A DNA stretch of 14,014 nucleotides from Ramicandelaber brevisporus (lineage: Eukaryota > Kickxellomycota > Ramicandelaberales > Ramicandelaberaceae), in contig MU603085.1 of NCBI GenBank assembly GCA_025201865.1, positions 7,743 through 21,756 on the forward strand, given 5' to 3'. The notes beneath the pieces were generated by a model. It made no database searches, was not told the DNA's origin, and saw only the letters and a program-made list of their open reading frames with translations. Made by a program: the position numbers and the translations under genes. The stretch's first letter is position 1, and every line of letters starts with the position of its first letter. Below, one piece after another: positions 13,535-14,014 of the stretch.

Positions 13535-14014
13535 TCTATGCGTTGGCAGTCTGTGAAGAATAATGTTGAGGGGGAGAGATGACAGACGAACGAACGAAAG
13601 AGAAAGGAGGAGATGAAAGCAGGGCCGGGGGCCGTGATGGGTAACTCGCAGGCTTACGCGATCTTCTCTCCTGGTGGTTTAGTGTTGTGCGACATGGATG
13701 ATGGAGTCGTATTCGTAACTGAATGATAGTCGGGCCACCTCAAGTGCGTATCTTGACACGAGGGACAAGAATCTGTCAACTGCCCCGACAAGTCTCTCAG
13801 TTGCCAAGCTCCGTGTTACCCGTATCCTTGATGCTTTGTATCTGCAGTCCTTATCGCTTCGAGTTACCTACATCTAGTTGAATAATCACTCTCTTCTCTT
13901 AATTGCTCACTCACTTTACACGTTCTATTGTTTCCCCAGTAAACAGTGCTTCATTTGCCATTTGGATTATTGGTGATTATGTGATGATTTCTCTTTTTCC
14001 ATACTATATATGAG
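13535..14014. other. Right-edge intergenic region
   Basis: Positions 13565-13620 are purine-rich on +, giving a pyrimidine-rich leader for the F-box gene, with GAAC repeats; no upstream ATG (CAT on +) occurs until about 13693. The remainder to the window end is AT-rich towards the right. A T-rich tract ending in CCAG near 13940 resembles a 3' splice site but no exon is identifiable. No gene was recognised. Confidence 0.45.

Overview
This window looks like nuclear DNA of a fungus, most likely an early-diverging (zygomycete-grade) lineage. It carries a Gal4-type Zn2Cys6 regulator, a stand-alone fungal-type anthranilate phosphoribosyltransferase, a Glc8/inhibitor-2 protein, an F-box/leucine-rich protein of the kind expanded in such fungi, AATAAA poly(A) signals, and long C+T-rich leaders rather than Shine-Dalgarno sites. 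Kickxellomycotina is a guess from overall style. All five main reading frames are uninterrupted, so no coding introns are needed.

Layout, left to right: 1-540 is mostly non-coding, with one weak signal-peptide-like ORF. 541-1398 (-) encodes a PP1 inhibitor-2/Glc8 homologue. 1399-2277 is intergenic, with one doubtful small ORF on the minus strand. 2278-3730 is a pyrimidine-rich stretch with no ATG on the + strand; I read it as the 5' leader and/or proximal promoter of the next gene. 3731-8125 (+) encodes a 1464-aa low-complexity Zn2Cys6 transcription factor. 8126-8470 is a short promoter/leader with two tiny overlapping uORFs. 8471-9628 (+) is TRP4. 9730-11775 (-) encodes a 681-aa protein with eight C2H2-like fingers in two tandem copies of a four-finger module. 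12134-13534 (-) encodes an F-box/LRR-like protein. 13535-14014 is intergenic.

The genes do not form an obvious pathway. Three carry regulatory themes: PP1 control (Glc8), a phospho- and SUMO-motif-rich transcription factor, and a putative SUMO-target zinc-finger protein. TRP4 is housekeeping tryptophan biosynthesis. No mobile element, tRNA, rRNA or CRISPR array was recognised.

The most unusual items are the 1.45-kb ATG-free leader, the duplicated eight-finger protein with a SUMO-motif-rich N-terminus, and five HxRxxS motifs (an NDR/LATS-type kinase consensus) in the large transcription factor.
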